Notes under the pieces: generated by a model
Databases searched by the model: none
What the model saw: only the letters and a program-made list of their open reading frames with translations
Told to the model about the DNA's origin: nothing
Assembly: GCA_963711675.1 (NCBI GenBank)
Contig: CAVQFB010000003.1
Coordinates: 372,001-436,000 of the forward strand
Reading direction: 5' to 3'
Origin: CAVQFB01 sp963711675
GTDB taxonomy: Bacteria; Acidobacteriota; Terriglobia; Terriglobales; Acidobacteriaceae
Length of the DNA: 64,000 nt
Made by a program: the position numbers and the translations under genes
Part shown: positions 53,334 through 61,760 of the stretch, in pieces
Position numbering within the stretch: position 1 is the first letter of the stretch
Layout of the letters: each line of letters starts with the position of its first letter

Positions 53334-55850
53334 ATGATCGGCGAAACCATCTCTCACTACCGCATCCTCGAAAAGCTGGGCGGCGGCGGGATGGGCGTGG
53401 TTTATAAGGCCGAAGACACGCGTCTGCACCGCTTCGTCGCTCTCAAGTTCCTGCCCGACGAGGTCGCCCGCGATCCCCAGGCTCTAAGCCGTTTTCAACG
53501 CGAGGCGCAGGCGGCTTCAGCGCTGAATCACCCCAACATCTGCACAATTCATGACATCGGGGAAGAGGACGGCAAGGCATTCATCGCCATGGAATACCTG
53601 GATGGGGTGACGTTGAAGCACCACATCGCCGGGCGTCCCTTGGATTTGGAGGCGCTCCTTCCCCTCGCGATCGAGGTGGCCGATGCACTGGATGCGGCAC
53701 ATACGCAGGGCATCGTTCACCGTGACATCAAGCCCGCTAATATCTTCGTGACCAAACGCGGGCACGCCAAGATTCTCGACTTCGGGCTAGCGAAAGTTGG
53801 GGCCACGCCCAGTTCCTCGAGCCGGGTTACGTCTCTCAACACTCAGACGGGTTCTGGAGGGCAGGAACTTTTGACGAGTCCGGGCGCAGCCTTGGGGACG
53901 GTTGCTTACATGTCTCCGGAGCAGGCGAAGGCGAAGGAGCTGGATTCGCGGACAGACTTGTTCTCGTTCGGCGCCGTCCTCTATGAGATGGCGACAGGCG
54001 CGTTGCCGTTTCGCGGGGACAGCACGGCGATGATCTTCGATGCCATCCTGAACCGTGCGCCGGTTGCTCCGGTGCGGCTCAATCCTGACCTGCCCCACGA
54101 ACTCGAGCGAATCGTTAACCGGGCGCTGGAGAAAGACCGCGACCTGCGTTACCAGCATGCTTCCGAGATGCGTGCTGAACTGCAGCGCTTGAAGAGAGAC
54201 ACGGACTCCGGCCGAAGTGCGGCGGCTGTCCCAGCGGTGGCTGTCGATCAGACTTCTGCAGCGACGGCGCAACCCGCAAGCGCAGGAAGCGTGCCGGCGG
54301 CTGTGTCAGGCAGCGCGACAGGGCATTCCATTTCGTCTTCCGGATCGGCGGTCGTGCCCGCGAACAATAGACGCCGATGGGTCGCGGGCGCTGCAATTGC
54401 CCTTGTGCTGGTGCTGGCAGCAACCGGCGCCTCTCTCTACGTTGGCCGGAGGAATGCGCAGGAAATTTCTTCCGTGGCCGTGCTGCCTTTCGTCAACGGC
54501 AGCAATGATGCCAACAGCGAATACCTTAGCGACGGCATCACCGAGAGCCTGATCAATAGTCTCTCGCAGATTCCAAATCTGGCGGTGATGTCCCGTTCTT
54601 CTGTCTTTCATTACAAGGGACGCGATGTCGATCCCCAAACGGTTGCGCATGACTTGAAGGTCGAGGGTGTGGTGACGGGTCGCATCGTGCAGCGCGGAGA
54701 CCAGCTCATCATCAGCGCCGAACTCATCGACGCGCGTACGAATCACAACCTGTGGGGAGATCAATACGACCGCAAGCTGTCCGATGTACTGACCGTCCAG
54801 CAAGACATCGCCAGCTCCATCACGTCCAAGTTGCGGGAGCGCCTGTCCGGTGACGCTGGCAAGCAAGTGGCTAAAGCCGGCGGAACTACTGATCCCGAGG
54901 CTTACCAGCTCTATCTGAAAGGACGGTATTACTGGGAGAAGCGAACACGAGAATCGCTCGAGAAGTCCAAAGAATACTTCGACCAGGCCATCGAAAAAGA
55001 TCCTAACTATGCGCTCGCTTACCTTGGGCTGGCCGATTATTACGACGTGGTTGTCGACTATGCGCCGGTTCCTGCCAGCGAAGCAATGCCCAAAGCCAGA
55101 GCCGCTGCCCAGAAGGCCCTAGTGCTTGACGATACTCTGGCCGATGCGCATGCCACCCTTGCCGACAGCTATGCCAGTTTGTGGGATTGGACGACGGGAG
55201 AGAAGGAGTACAAGCGAGCGCTCGAACTGAATCCGAATTCCGCCAAGACTCATAAGCTGTATGGGCTTTACTTGTCGGCGCTTGGTCGGCAGGAGGATGC
55301 CCTCACGGAGTTTCAGACAGCTGTACGCCTCGATCCCCTGAATCTCAAGTACAGCGACAACATTGCGCAGCAATACACCATTTTGGGCCGCTATGAGCAG
55401 GCACTGGAACAAGGTAAGAGGGTCCTGGAGATGGATCCCAACTTCGCTTCAGCGTACGGGAATATGAGCAATGCATACTTCTTTTTGGGAAAGTACGACT
55501 CCTGGCTTCAGGCCTGGAAGACGAGCGCAACCCTTTCCCATGACCCGGACTACGTCGCGATGGAAGAAGACGTTGCCAAAGTTTACGCTCAATCCGGCGT
55601 GCCGGCAGCACTGCGTAAATGGGCCGATGAGGAGAAAGCATTGTCGAAGCGCCGCTACGAAGATCCTGCGTTCGTCGGCTCCATCTACGCTTTGGCGGGC
55701 GACAAAGATGAGGCGTTCGTCTGGATAGAGAAGGGCTTTGCGGAAAAGTCCGCATTTCTTACATTTATCAAGTCCAACAGGCTCGTGGATTCGCTGCGGT
55801 CCGACCCGCGCTACGCAGACCTGATCAAACGCATGGGACTGCCGGAGTGA
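53334..55850 (+). CDS. membrane Ser/Thr protein kinase with TolB-like and TPR sensor region
   Basis: 838 residues. The kinase domain spans about 8-280: YRILEKLGGGGMGVVYKAED (Gly loop), FVALKFLP (Lys), GIVHRDIKPANIFVTKRGHA (catalytic loop), KILDFGLAK (DFG) and GTVAYMSPEQAK. An Ala/Ser-rich linker leads to one transmembrane helix (about 350-372; RRWVAGAAIALVLVLAATGA). The outside part is a FlgO/TolB-N-like domain (SVAVLPFVNGSNDANSEYLS) followed by about five TPRs (ALAYLGLADYYDVVVDY onward). This architecture is abundant in Acidobacteriota. Substrates and signals are unknown. Confidence 0.93.
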   Translation: MIGETISHYRILEKLGGGGMGVVYKAEDTRLHRFVALKFLPDEVARDPQALSRFQREAQAASALNHPNICTIHDIGEEDGKAFIAMEYLDGVTLKHHIAGRPLDLEALLPLAIEVADALDAAHTQGIVHRDIKPANIFVTKRGHAKILDFGLAKVGATPSSSSRVTSLNTQTGSGGQELLTSPGAALGTVAYMSPEQAKAKELDSRTDLFSFGAVLYEMATGALPFRGDSTAMIFDAILNRAPVAPVRLNPDLPHELERIVNRALEKDRDLRYQHASEMRAELQRLKRDTDSGRSAAAVPAVAVDQTSAATAQPASAGSVPAAVSGSATGHSISSSGSAVVPANNRRRWVAGAAIALVLVLAATGASLYVGRRNAQEISSVAVLPFVNGSNDANSEYLSDGITESLINSLSQIPNLAVMSRSSVFHYKGRDVDPQTVAHDLKVEGVVTGRIVQRGDQLIISAELIDARTNHNLWGDQYDRKLSDVLTVQQDIASSITSKLRERLSGDAGKQVAKAGGTTDPEAYQLYLKGRYYWEKRTRESLEKSKEYFDQAIEKDPNYALAYLGLADYYDVVVDYAPVPASEAMPKARAAAQKALVLDDTLADAHATLADSYASLWDWTTGEKEYKRALELNPNSAKTHKLYGLYLSALGRQEDALTEFQTAVRLDPLNLKYSDNIAQQYTILGRYEQALEQGKRVLEMDPNFASAYGNMSNAYFFLGKYDSWLQAWKTSATLSHDPDYVAMEEDVAKVYAQSGVPAALRKWADEEKALSKRRYEDPAFVGSIYALAGDKDEAFVWIEKGFAEKSAFLTFIKSNRLVDSLRSDPRYADLIKRMGLPE

Positions 55851-56045
55851 TCCTTCCGCCTCCCAGTACCTTTTGCGAGTTTTCCTCGAAATAACCGGAC
55901 TGCAGAGGCATGCGCTGGTCCCAGTGCCGCCATGAAAAGCGATACCTATCCCTCCAATCTCGCAATTTTTCGCTGCCTGTTAGATAATGACCGCTAAATC
56001 GGGCGAGCGGAATAAATCTACGGTCCGCATGCCTCTCCCACCCTC

Positions 56046-56657
56046 ATGCCAATCCTTTCGCCCCCTCAGTCAAAGGAGCATCTGCCCGATAGTGAGGCCC
56101 GCTACCGCTTGCTGTTTGAGAACAGCCTGGACGGGATTCTCCTCACTTCGCCGGATGGCCGAATTCTGGACGCCAATCCCAGCGCTTGCGTCATCTTTGG
56201 GCGGACGCGCGAAGAGATCATCGCGGCAGGACGCGAAGGTCTGATGGACCGCTCCGACCCCGAATTGGCCCGCTTGATTGAGGTGCGGAAACGTACCGGC
56301 AAGGTTCACGGCGAACTCACTGCCCGTCGCTGCGATGGAACCGTATTTCCGATCGAGGTTTCTTCGGTAGTCTTTCGCGATCTCGAGGGAAACGACCGTA
56401 CATGCATGATCTTGCGCGACGTTAGCCAGAGGAAGCGCGCCGAAGCCGAGCGGGAGCGTTTGATCGCTGAACTGCAGGAGGCTCTCAGGAAGGTGAAGGT
56501 GCTGAGCGGCCTGTTATCCATTTGTGCGTCGTGCAAGAAAATCCGCGATGAGCACGGCCACTGGGAGCATCTCGAGGTCTACATCCGCGACCGCTCTGAA
56601 GCCGACTTTACTCATGGTGTTTGCCCGGTGTGCATGAAGAAACTTTATTCCAGGTAA
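56046..56657 (+). CDS. PAS-domain protein with C-terminal Cys4 motif and no output domain
   Basis: 203 residues. One PAS domain with PAC (about 18-135; YRLLFENSLDGILLTSPDGR, then FRDLEGNDRTCMILRDVSQR) is followed by a coiled coil (AEAERERLIAELQEALRKVK). The tail LSICASCKKIRDEHGHWEHL..FTHGVCPVCMKKLY has two CxxC pairs that could bind zinc or iron. The tail is common at the end of sensor proteins in soil bacteria. There is no kinase, cyclase or DNA-binding domain, so it may act through a partner. The 195 bp before it show nothing recognisable. Confidence 0.82.
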   Translation: MPILSPPQSKEHLPDSEARYRLLFENSLDGILLTSPDGRILDANPSACVIFGRTREEIIAAGREGLMDRSDPELARLIEVRKRTGKVHGELTARRCDGTVFPIEVSSVVFRDLEGNDRTCMILRDVSQRKRAEAERERLIAELQEALRKVKVLSGLLSICASCKKIRDEHGHWEHLEVYIRDRSEADFTHGVCPVCMKKLYSR

Positions 56658-56683
56658 GATTGCTGCCCCTTACAATCCTGCGA

Positions 56684-57494
56684 CTACTTCTCCAGCGCCC
56701 TGCGAATTTCTTCTGGTGCGATCGGTTTCACCTTAAGCGGTTTTGCAGGAATGCCGCCGACCACGTGAAACGGTTCGACGTTCTTCGACGCGACGCCCAT
56801 CGATCCCACCATTCCGTGCTCACCGACTCTTCACCCCACTCATCACCGCAGCGTGATAGGTAATGCGAGCCTTGGGGCCAATTTCCGTGCGGTGATTGTT
56901 CACGATCATGCCATCGTTCAGATCGTGGGCATGGGAATACACATTGGCGTAGTCGGAAATCGACGTGCCCTCGTGAATGATGATTTCCCCCCGATCGTCG
57001 AGCAGCACATATTTGTGAATGGTGCAGTTGTCTTCGACGGTCAGGTTGTAGCCGAAGGAGACTTCGACGCCATGGAAAATCTTTACGTTGTTGCCGAGGT
57101 ATTTGAAAATGTGCTTGGCCAGCATGTAGCGCACGCGATAGCCCAGCCAGTGATTGAGCCCGACGGGCGAGCGGTCATACATCATCCAGAACCAGATCAG
57201 GGGCTTGCGCTCGGCATATTTCGCAGCGTCCACGTCGCCGTAGTATTCCGGCTCGAGCGTGGCATTTCGCGGGTCGAAAGAGTGCACCAGTGCCTGCTGG
57301 GCGAGCGCCGTGGACGGGTCCGGGCCGGCGTAAGGACGTCCCAAATAAAGCTGGTGAAGGGCGTCCCGCACGACCAGGCTCCGGTGTTCAGGGTCGCGGT
57401 TGGCGAACTCATGATCAAGGCTCGCGATCCAGTCGTTGAACGTTTTTTCTGCTGGCGGCATCGGGTTAAGCACGCGATATTCGTATCGGGGCAT
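56684..57494 (-). CDS. left-handed beta-helix acyltransferase, frameshifted near the C-terminus
   Basis: About 269 residues when the frame is repaired. The N-terminal half is helical; the hexapeptide repeats form the beta-helix (VEDNCTIHKYVLLDDRGEII, IHEGTSISDYANVYSHAHDL). The given frame stops at 56820 after MSGVKSR. One frame over, the helix continues VGEHGMVGSMGVASKNVEPF and VVGGIPAKPLKVKPIAPEEI to a TAG at 56684-56686, the typical acyltransferase end (GxPAK). An extra base near 56830 explains it. It probably transfers an acetyl group to a sugar or other acceptor; the substrate is unknown. Confidence 0.75.
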
Positions 57495-57649
57495 GGTTGC
57501 CTCTCAACTCACAGAAAGAGTTAAACCATAGCATACGGGCGCTTGCGCATTGCTGCGCAACGCAGCGAAGCAGACCCAATGAGGCAGATAAGACAAGGCA
57601 AACGCGACCGAGGCAAGCCCGCCACCATGCTTTATAATTCGCGCCGCCC

Positions 57650-58602
57650 ATGAAACTCCCCAAAGCCAAGAAGCTGGCTGGTCCCCATCCCACGCCCGTT
57701 GACGCTCTCGTCTACCCGCGCTTCTCGGGTGTGCCTACCTTCATGAGGTTGCCGCACATACCACGCGCGCAGGAACTCGACATTGCTTTGATCGGCATTC
57801 CTTTCGACGGTGGCACCACCTACCGTCCCGGGGCGCGCTTCGGTCCCAGGAGCATTCGTGTGCAGTCGGCGATGATTCGCCCTTGGAATCCAGTGCTGAA
57901 GATCGATCCGTTTGCCAAGTGGCGGATTGCAGACTATGGCGATCTCTCCATCAATCCGCTGTCGATCGAAGATACTTATCAGCGTATCAGTGAACAGCTA
58001 GGCGACGTCGTGCGCGCCGGCGCTCGCACTGTTTGTGTGGGCGGCGACCACTCTATCCTCTTGCCCATTCTCCGCGCCATTCACAAGCAGTTCGGGCCGG
58101 TTGCCTTCATTCAGTTCGACGCGCACGGCGACACGTGGAGCGGCTATTTCGGAAGCCCGCACTCTCATGGCACGCCGGTGAAATATGCCGTCGAAGAGGG
58201 CCTCATCGAGAAGGGCCATGCGTTGCAGGTTGGTCTTCGGGGGCAGGTTTACTCGGAAAAAGACTTTGATTTCGCCCAGAAACACGGAATTGGAATTATC
58301 ACCTCCGAGGAATTTCACCGCGGCGGTGTCACCTGCTGAAGCCATTTCTGAAGAAGCTGGGCCGCCGTCCGACCTATGTGACGCTCGACATCGACGTGGT
58401 CGATCCGGCGTTTGCGCCCGGCACCGGCACGCCTCAAGTCGGGGGACTCTCCAGCGCGCAGGTTCTCGATCTGGTGCGTGCATTGAATGGCGTGAGCCTG
58501 GTGGGATGCGATCTGGTCGAGGTTTCGCCGCCTTACGACAACGGGGAGATCACGTCGTTGCTGGCAGCAAATCTGTTGTACGAGCTGCTCTGCCTGTTCT
58601 GA
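57650..58602 (+). CDS. speB: agmatinase-like ureohydrolase, frameshifted
   Basis: An arginase/agmatinase-fold enzyme: IALIGIPFDGGTTYRPGARF, VCVGGDHSILLPILRAI (first Mn ligand) and VAFIQFDAHGDTWSGYF (DAHxD). The frame then ends prematurely at 58339. One frame over, LLKPFLKKLGRRPTYVTLDI..DVVDPAFAPGTGTPQVGGLS supplies the last metal motif (DxDxxDP) and continues to 58602. One missing base near 58329 accounts for the break. Agmatinase makes putrescine and urea; formiminoglutamase-like or guanidinobutyrase specificity is also possible. An APC permease gene follows 42 bp later. Confidence 0.87.
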
Positions 58603-58643
58603 GAAGATTGTGCGGCGTCCAGGAACTAAACCACGTCCATCCC

Positions 58644-59978
58644 ATGAGCCATCTAGCCCGCAAGCTCCGTGTCACCGACTACTTCTCCCTCGGCTGGGGC
58701 ACCATGGTCGGCGTGGGCTGGCTGGTCGTCATGGACGATTGGCTGCTGCGTGGCGGCCCCTTGGGCGGCGTGCTTGGCTTCGCCGTCGGAGGCGCTTTAT
58801 TGCTTCCCATCGGCTACGTCTACGGCAAACTTGTCTCGGCGATGCCCGATGCGGCCGGAGAAATTGCATACACGGCCAAAGTGTTTCCCCAAGTGATCAG
58901 CTTCGCCACGGGCTGGATGATGGTGCTGGCGTACTTCATTGTTTGCCCGTGGGAGGCGGTGGCCGTCGGAAAGATTGCGGGCTATATCTTTCCCGCACTC
59001 GACTCCCTCGAACTCTACCGCATTGCCGGGCGTCCCGTGTATCTCCCGCACTTGGTTATTGGCCTCGGCCTTACAGGACTGCTGACCCTGCTCAACTATC
59101 GCGGTATCCGCTCGAGCGCGACCTTCCAGAACTGGACTGCCTTCGGCACCATAGCGCTGTTCATCGTTTTCGTTGCTTTCGGCGCGGCCAAAGGGTCGCC
59201 TCGCAATTTTCCGCCGCTGTTTACGCACACGCCGTTCTTGTCTGTGTTTCTCGTGCTGCAAATCGTCCCCTATTTCATGACCGGTTTCGAGGCGGTCGCC
59301 AAGGCAGCCGAAGAAGCCAGCCCGGAGTTCCGTTCGCGGAGCTACTTCACGGCGATCTGGATGGCGATTGTGGTGGGGGTGCTTTTCTATACCATCGTCA
59401 TCGCCGCCGTCGGTTATGCCGCACCCTGGAGGGAATTGACGGGCGAAAGATTTATGACAGCGGTTGCGTTTCAGCGGGCGGTTGGCTCCCGATGGATTGT
59501 CAGCGTGGTTCTCTCAACGGCCCTGCTCTCGCTGTTCAAGGTGTTCAACGGAAATCTTGTAGTCTCAAGCCGCTTGATCTTTGCCATGGGCCGCCGCCAT
59601 CTGATTGATGGCCGGCTCGCCGAGATTCACGCGGTGAACCAGACACCTTCGGTTGCAGTGTTGTGCGTCGGAATAGCGACGGGTGCGTGCATGTTTCTGG
59701 GTGACGCGATCCTGGTGCCAGTTTCAGAGGTTGGATCGGTTGCGTCTGCTGCGGGCTGGCTGGCGGCCTGCGCGGCTTACTACGCGATGAGGCCGTCTCC
59801 GCGCGACCGTTTTGTTGCCGCGATTGGGTGCGCTGTCGGCTTGGCAATGGTCTTGATGAAGGTGGTGCCGCTTGTGCCAGGCCATTTCACGGGATACGAG
59901 TGGCTGGCGCTAGGGATCTGGGTTGGCATGGGTGTAGCGCTGGGTGTGCGCGAAAAGTTCGCGGCAGTGTCGGCCTGA
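58644..59978 (+). CDS. APC-family amino acid/polyamine permease
   Basis: A 444-residue protein from the ATG at 58644 with about 12 transmembrane segments: LRVTDYFSLGWGTMVGVGWL in helix 1, LVSAMPDAAGEIAYTAKVFP in helix 2-3, and YFMTGFEAVAKAAEEASPEF. The frame is open far upstream, but those residues overlap the ureohydrolase in another frame and are rejected. Its position right after an agmatinase-like gene suggests uptake or exchange of arginine, agmatine or another guanidino compound; that is inference from context. Confidence 0.85.
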   Translation: MSHLARKLRVTDYFSLGWGTMVGVGWLVVMDDWLLRGGPLGGVLGFAVGGALLLPIGYVYGKLVSAMPDAAGEIAYTAKVFPQVISFATGWMMVLAYFIVCPWEAVAVGKIAGYIFPALDSLELYRIAGRPVYLPHLVIGLGLTGLLTLLNYRGIRSSATFQNWTAFGTIALFIVFVAFGAAKGSPRNFPPLFTHTPFLSVFLVLQIVPYFMTGFEAVAKAAEEASPEFRSRSYFTAIWMAIVVGVLFYTIVIAAVGYAAPWRELTGERFMTAVAFQRAVGSRWIVSVVLSTALLSLFKVFNGNLVVSSRLIFAMGRRHLIDGRLAEIHAVNQTPSVAVLCVGIATGACMFLGDAILVPVSEVGSVASAAGWLAACAAYYAMRPSPRDRFVAAIGCAVGLAMVLMKVVPLVPGHFTGYEWLALGIWVGMGVALGVREKFAAVSA

Positions 59979-60018
59979 AATTTAGAGAGAAGACTAATCA
60001 ACGGTCCGGAGTTCTTAT

Positions 60019-61722
60019 ATGCCATCTTTGCTTTCTCGAAGCTGCATCATCGGTTTTCTACTTTCGAGTCTGTTCTGCTTTTTCTCGGTAGCGTCGCCGG
60101 ACGTCGCGCGCGACTTAGACATCGTCATCATCAACGGTCGCATCATGGATGGCACGGGGTCACCATGGTATTCCGGCGATATCGGCATTCGCGACGGCAA
60201 AATTTTTGCGATCGGCAATCTGTCTGCTTCGGCGCGCAAGCGGACCATCGACGCCCATGGCCAGATTGTCGCTCCCGGTTTCATCGACATGCTGGGACAG
60301 TCAGAGACGACCATCCTCGTCGATCCGCGGTTGCCTTCGAAGATCTATCAGGGCATCACCAGCGAGATCACCGGCGAAGGCGGTTCCATCGCGCCGCTGA
60401 ATGACGCAATCATTCACGCAGATCAAGCTTCGTACGATCACCTGAAGATCACTCCGGATTGGCGAACGCTCCGTCAGTATTTTGCGCGACTCGAAAAGCA
60501 GGGCATGGGAATCAACCTGGGCAGCTACGTGGGCGCAACCCAGGTTCGGCGGATGGTGCTGGGCGATGCCGATGTGCAGCCGACTGCTGCCCAACTGGGC
60601 CAAATGAAGGATCTGGTTCGCGATGGGATGCTCGACGGCGCCGTGGGCGTGTCCACTTCGCTCGAATACGCGCCCGCGCCGTACGCCAAGACTGAGGAAC
60701 TGATTGCGCTGTCTGCGGAAGCGGCGAAGTTCGGCGGCATCTACGCCACCCACATGCGCAGTGAAGGCGACGCCGTATTGGAGTCTATCGACGAAACCGC
60801 GCGTATCGCGCGCGAGGCGCACATTCCCGTGGAGATCTGGCACATCAAGGTCGCAGGTCGCAGCAATTTCGGCCGCATGCCGGAGGTGGTGGCCAGGATC
60901 AACGCGGCACGCGCGCAGGGGATCGACATCTCCGCCGATACCTATGCCTACACCGCGTGGTCGAATGACTCTTCCGCTTTTATTCCACCCTGGGCGCACG
61001 ATGGAGGCGCCGCCAAGCTCATCGAGCGGCTGAAAGATCCTGCTACGCGGGCGCGCATTCGCAAGGACATGCTTACGCCCTCGAAAGACTGGGACAACGA
61101 ATGGCAGGAAATTGAAGGCCCTGACGCCATTCTGATCAGCGATGTGCAGGATCCCAAGCTGCTCTCGATGCAGGGCAAACGCCTTTCCGAAATTGCGAAA
61201 ATGTGGAACAAGGATCCGATGGATGCCCTCTTCGATTTCCTGATTGCAGACAACGCGGCGACAGGAGTGGTTGTCTTCGGTATGTCGGAACCGGATGTCG
61301 CGCTTGCTCTTCAGCAGCCCTGGGTTTCGGTGGACAACGATTCCTCAGGCACGTCGCTGGAAGGCATTCTAGGACAGGATCGCCCTCATCCCCGGGCATA
61401 CGGCACGTTCCCGAGAATTCTGCGCAAGTACGTGCGCGAAGAGAACAAACTGACCCTGGAAGATGCCATCAGGAAATTCACCGCGCTTCCGGCACAGCGC
61501 ATGCGGCTAACGGATCGGGGCGTGCTGAAAGTGGGAATGTGGGCCGATGTCGTTGTTTTCGATCCCGCTACCATTCGTGACATTGCGACCTTCGAAAATC
61601 CCAACCAGTTATCCCAGGGCATGGAATTCGTGCTGGTGAATGGAGTTCCGGTGATCGACCAGGGCAGGATGACGGGGGCGCTGCCAGGGAAGGTTCTGCG
61701 CGGGCCGGGCTACGTGCCTTAG
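60019..61722 (+). CDS. exported N-acyl-D-amino-acid deacylase-like amidohydrolase
   Basis: 567 residues. A signal peptide (SCIIGFLLSSLFCFFSVASP) is followed by an amidohydrolase: LDIVIINGRIMDGTGSPWYS, IVAPGFIDMLGQSETTILVD, GAVGVSTSLEYAPAPYAKTE, GIYATHMRSEGDAVLESIDE and EIWHIKVAGRSNFGRMPEVV. Family members normally have HxH after APGFID(x); here the sequence is APGFIDMLGQSE, so the first metal site is altered (no HxH). D-aminoacylases hydrolyse N-acyl-D-amino acids. It lies 40 bp after the permease and may share its transcript. Confidence 0.85.
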   Translation: MPSLLSRSCIIGFLLSSLFCFFSVASPDVARDLDIVIINGRIMDGTGSPWYSGDIGIRDGKIFAIGNLSASARKRTIDAHGQIVAPGFIDMLGQSETTILVDPRLPSKIYQGITSEITGEGGSIAPLNDAIIHADQASYDHLKITPDWRTLRQYFARLEKQGMGINLGSYVGATQVRRMVLGDADVQPTAAQLGQMKDLVRDGMLDGAVGVSTSLEYAPAPYAKTEELIALSAEAAKFGGIYATHMRSEGDAVLESIDETARIAREAHIPVEIWHIKVAGRSNFGRMPEVVARINAARAQGIDISADTYAYTAWSNDSSAFIPPWAHDGGAAKLIERLKDPATRARIRKDMLTPSKDWDNEWQEIEGPDAILISDVQDPKLLSMQGKRLSEIAKMWNKDPMDALFDFLIADNAATGVVVFGMSEPDVALALQQPWVSVDNDSSGTSLEGILGQDRPHPRAYGTFPRILRKYVREENKLTLEDAIRKFTALPAQRMRLTDRGVLKVGMWADVVVFDPATIRDIATFENPNQLSQGMEFVLVNGVPVIDQGRMTGALPGKVLRGPGYVP

Positions 61723-61760
61723 GCTCCACGGGAGAAGCCACACTACTCCAACGGCAACCT

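Noticed and set aside
58185..58643. N-terminal extension of the second APC permease
   Set aside because: It overlaps the ureohydrolase in another frame and has no transporter-like sequence; the ATG at 58644 begins the conserved region.
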